From assembly GCF_000429685.1 (NCBI RefSeq), contig NZ_KE386940.1, positions 1 through 64,000 on the forward strand: a stretch of 64,000 nt of DNA, written 5' to 3'. Positions 62,438 to 64,000 of this stretch are shown here, in pieces. Made by a program: the position numbers and the translations under genes. Numbering within the stretch: the stretch's first letter is position 1; each line of letters starts with the position of its first letter. The notes beneath the pieces are model-generated. The model was not told the origin of the DNA. It saw only the letters and a list, made by a program, of their open reading frames with translations, and made no database searches. The stretch is from Salibacterium aidingense DSM 18341 (GTDB lineage Bacteria; Bacillota; Bacilli; Bacillales; Marinococcaceae).

Positions 62438-62466
62438 ACCCGGGATAAAGACAACCCGGGTTTTTC
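62438..62466 (+). terminator. Terminator of the siderophore operon
   Basis: ACCCGGG (62438-62444) and CCCGGGT (62455-62461) followed by TTTTTC. It lies 4 bp after the FhuF-like stop codon. Confidence 0.85.
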
Positions 62467-62532
62467 TATGTTTAGTTTTGGCTGTTTATGTGAATGAAAA
62501 CTAAGAAGGCTCTTTATAAGGAGGACGGTACG

Positions 62533-63090
62533 ATGCTTACAGAAGCTCAAATAAATAGATTAAATGAAAAGCTGAACGAGCAAAAGATGGAAAACGAAAA
62601 AGTGCTGCAGGGCGAAAACAGTGAATCTGTTCCCGAAGAAGGCACGGGCGAATTATCAAGTTATGACAATCATCCGGCGGACCGGGCAACCGAGCTTTCC
62701 GAAAGGGAGACGGATGCGGCGCTGAATAATCAGGCCCAAGCACAGAACGAACAAATTGAGAAAGCGCTCCAAGCTATCAAAAATGGAACGTACGGCATCT
62801 GCGAAGTCTGTGGAAAAGAGATTCCATATGAACGCCTGGAATTGGTTCCGGAAACCCTGCGCTGTACAGATCACGCGGAAGCAGACGTTCAGGATGACGT
62901 GGAAACAGCGGAGGAAGATGTGCTTGATCCCGGCATCGGCGCCGACCGCGGCAATGAAGAAGAAGTCATTTATGACAAAGAAGATACCTGGGAATCCATA
63001 AGCGGCCATGGCACCTCCCAGACGCCGTCTGACGTGCCGGAGGAAGAGCGCGTTTACCATGAAACAAATAATGGGCCGGATAAAGCCTGA
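62533..63090 (+). CDS. YteA-like protein with DksA/TraR zinc finger
   Basis: 185 residues from ATG 62533 behind AAGGAGGA. An N-terminal coiled-coil (about 1-35 and 60-85) is followed by the zinc finger GICEVCGKEIPYERLELVPE and CTDHA, so ligands are Cys-x2-Cys and Cys (with a nearby His), as in B. subtilis YteA/YocK. A long acidic tail (about 120-185) contains VYHETN near the end. Members are thought to bind RNA polymerase or serve general stress and spore functions; the function is not established here. Confidence 0.88.
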   Translation: MLTEAQINRLNEKLNEQKMENEKVLQGENSESVPEEGTGELSSYDNHPADRATELSERETDAALNNQAQAQNEQIEKALQAIKNGTYGICEVCGKEIPYERLELVPETLRCTDHAEADVQDDVETAEEDVLDPGIGADRGNEEEVIYDKEDTWESISGHGTSQTPSDVPEEERVYHETNNGPDKA

Positions 63091-63096
63091 CAGAAG

Positions 63097-63128
63097 AAAT
63101 GCTTCCTGAAAGCGGGGAGCATTTTTTT
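63097..63128 (+). terminator. Terminator of the YteA-like gene
   Basis: AAATGCTTCC / GGGGAGCATTT with one G-T pair, followed by more T (63097-63128). It lies 6 bp after the stop codon. Confidence 0.85.
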
Positions 63129-63159
63129 AAGATTGGAAAGTGGATAATTTGGCGTTTTT

Positions 63160-63258
63160 GAGATCCAGCTCTGGCGTCCCGAAGCGCGCGAGGTCCACAG
63201 AAAAGCCTGCAGGACGCAGGAGCGGTGTTCGTAGCAGAAGGGCGCTTGTGCTTTTCTT
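63160..63258. repeat. Dispersed intergenic repeat, family B copy 2
   Basis: Starts with AGATCCAGCTCTGGCGTCCC and ends with AGAAGGGCGCTTGTGCTTTT; GCCTGCAGGACGCAGGAGC lies in the middle. Start and end correspond to the copy at 3218. It fills the first part of the 320-bp gap before the ferredoxin reductase gene; the rest holds only the Fur-like box. Confidence 0.7.
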
Positions 63259-63346
63259 CATGCCAATAGACAACGTTCTCCTGAGGACAGAAGGGAGGAG
63301 AAAATGGCTGATTCAAATGCTCTCTATCGCCCATTTATTTTATCAT

Positions 63347-63361
63347 TGATAATGATTTTCA
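63347..63361. promoter_or_regulatory. Fur-like box upstream of the flavoprotein gene
   Basis: TGATAATGATTTTCA matches the 7-1-7 Fur consensus TGATAATNATTATCA with one mismatch. It lies 50 bp upstream of the start codon at 63411. B. subtilis ycgT, encoding a related flavoprotein, is also in the Fur regulon. Confidence 0.75.
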
Positions 63362-63410
63362 ATTTCGGTAGAATGAAGGTAGGAATTAAATGGAACGGGA
63401 GGGCTCACCC

Positions 63411-64000
63411 ATGAAGGATGAAGAACTGTTTGACGTAACGATTATCGGAGGCGGACCGGCAGGGCTGTATTCGGCTTTTTACAGCGGACTGCGTGAGATG
63501 AAGACAAAAATCATAGAATACCAGCCGTACCTGGGCGGGAAAGTTCATGTATATCCTGAAAAGATGATATGGGATGTAGGGGGGCTTGCTCCGACGCCAG
63601 GAGCAAAACTAATAGAACAAATGGTGGAACAAGGGATGACCTTTTCTCCGGAAACCGTCCTCAATGAAAAAGTGGAGACAATGACCAAAAATCGAGCCGG
63701 CCATTTTGTCCTCCAGACCTCTTCCGGCGGGAAACATTATTCAAAAACGGTGATTGTAACTGTGGGCAGCGGTATATTGAATCCGCAGAAGCTGGATATT
63801 GAAGGAGCCGAGAAATTTGAGGTTTCCAACCTTCATTATACCGTCAAGTCACTTGAACGCTTTCAAGGAAAAACAGTCGTTATTTCGGGCGGCGGCAATT
63901 CTGCCATAGACTGGGCCAATGAATTGGAGCCGTTGGCAGAAAAAGTCTATCTTACTTACCGAAAAGGAGATTTAAAGGGCCATGAAGCCCAGATTTCCCA
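63411..64000 (+). CDS. Ferredoxin-NADP+ reductase-like flavoprotein (YcgT/YumC family), 3' end outside window
   Basis: 196 residues are visible and the frame is open at the window end. ATG 63411 follows GGGAGGG at 7 bases; an in-frame ATG at 63390 is less well placed. FAD-binding [20 protein letters not shown], the family block [29 protein letters not shown] and the NADPH-binding [20 protein letters not shown] are present. These thioredoxin-reductase-like proteins without the CxxC motif reduce ferredoxin or flavodoxin. With the Fur-like box it may supply electrons for siderophore reduction by the FhuF-like protein upstream. Confidence 0.88.
   Translation, partial: MKDEELFDVTIIGGGPAGLYSAFYSGLREMKTKIIEYQPYLGGKVHVYPEKMIWDVGGLAPTPGAKLIEQMVEQGMTFSPETVLNEKVETMTKNRAGHFVLQTSSGGKHYSKTVIVTVGSGILNPQKLDIEGAEKFEVSNLHYTVKSLERFQGKTVVISGGGNSAIDWANELEPLAEKVYLTYRKGDLKGHEAQIS

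Noticed and set aside
1-64000. CRISPR arrays, tRNA/rRNA genes, prophage, restriction or toxin-antitoxin systems
   Set aside because: Looked for and not seen: no regularly spaced direct repeats, no tRNA-like cloverleaf with conserved TTCGA arm, and no phage structural, nuclease-methylase or toxin pairs among the coding regions.

Overview
The window reads as chromosome of a low-to-medium GC, Gram-positive Bacillaceae-type bacterium, probably salt- and/or alkali-adapted. This is inferred from strong AGGAGG-type ribosome binding sites, Bacillus-type families (NasB/NasC, DUF421, DUF819, DUF3231, DUF4003, RsbR-type STAS, YteA-like DksA, YtrA-like GntR/ABC, FhuF), YesM/YesN-type regulation of a sugar importer, and exported proteins that are very rich in Asp/Glu. 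No rRNA, tRNA, CRISPR array or prophage was seen. The only mobile element is the right end of an IS3-family insertion sequence at the left edge.

Layout. 1-290 IS3 remnant; 717-2496 ECF sigma factor and membrane anti-sigma factor; 2642-6815 lipoprotein, DUF421, DUF4003 and serine deaminase genes (sdaAB-sdaAA); 6923-24264 a regulator and a large carbohydrate locus: atypical SDR, DapA-like aldolase, heparinase II/III-type lyase, YesN/YesM two-component system, ABC sugar importer without its ATPase, TIM-barrel isomerase/epimerase, Gfo/Idh/MocA oxidoreductase, intracellular GH20 hexosaminidase and a secreted TIM-barrel protein. 24602-31967 SRAP protein, small membrane proteins, assimilatory nitrate reductase (nasB-nasC) and a DUF4349 lipoprotein. 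32038-34437 a decay zone with remnants of a methionine aminopeptidase and an RsbR paralogue around a DUF819 transporter. 34465-37948 an M20 peptidase / RpiR regulator / YfcC-type transporter operon. 38182-41752 DUF3231, RDD, RsbR-like, two short ORFs and UPF0158. 42028-49807 lactate permease, then a GntR-regulated unit with an AllD-like dehydrogenase, a TRAP transporter (P, Q, M) and a zinc dehydrogenase. 50065-57729 ATP-grasp, DinB, PadR/HAAS pair, frameshifted FGGY kinase, ABC/GntR operon and HAD phosphatase. 57843-62434 a Fur-type promoter and a complete siderophore importer ending in a FhuF-like reductase; 62533-63090 YteA-like protein; 63411-end a ferredoxin-NADP reductase-like flavoprotein behind another Fur-like box.

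How it fits together. The carbohydrate locus looks like a cytoplasmic pathway: oligosaccharides enter through the ABC importer, are cut by a signal-less lyase and GH20, and the products are handled by four redox/isomerase/aldolase-type enzymes under a YesMN-type system. The lyase plus hexosaminidase points to a hexosamine- and uronate-containing polymer (glycosaminoglycan-like), but the usual unsaturated-uronate enzymes are absent, so the downstream chemistry is unassigned and is the best candidate for something undescribed. The second main point is a family of five dispersed intergenic palindromic repeats (about 127-180 bp, arms of the type GGACATTTATTCCG / CGGAATAAATGTCC), in long and short forms, mostly at the 3' ends of genes.
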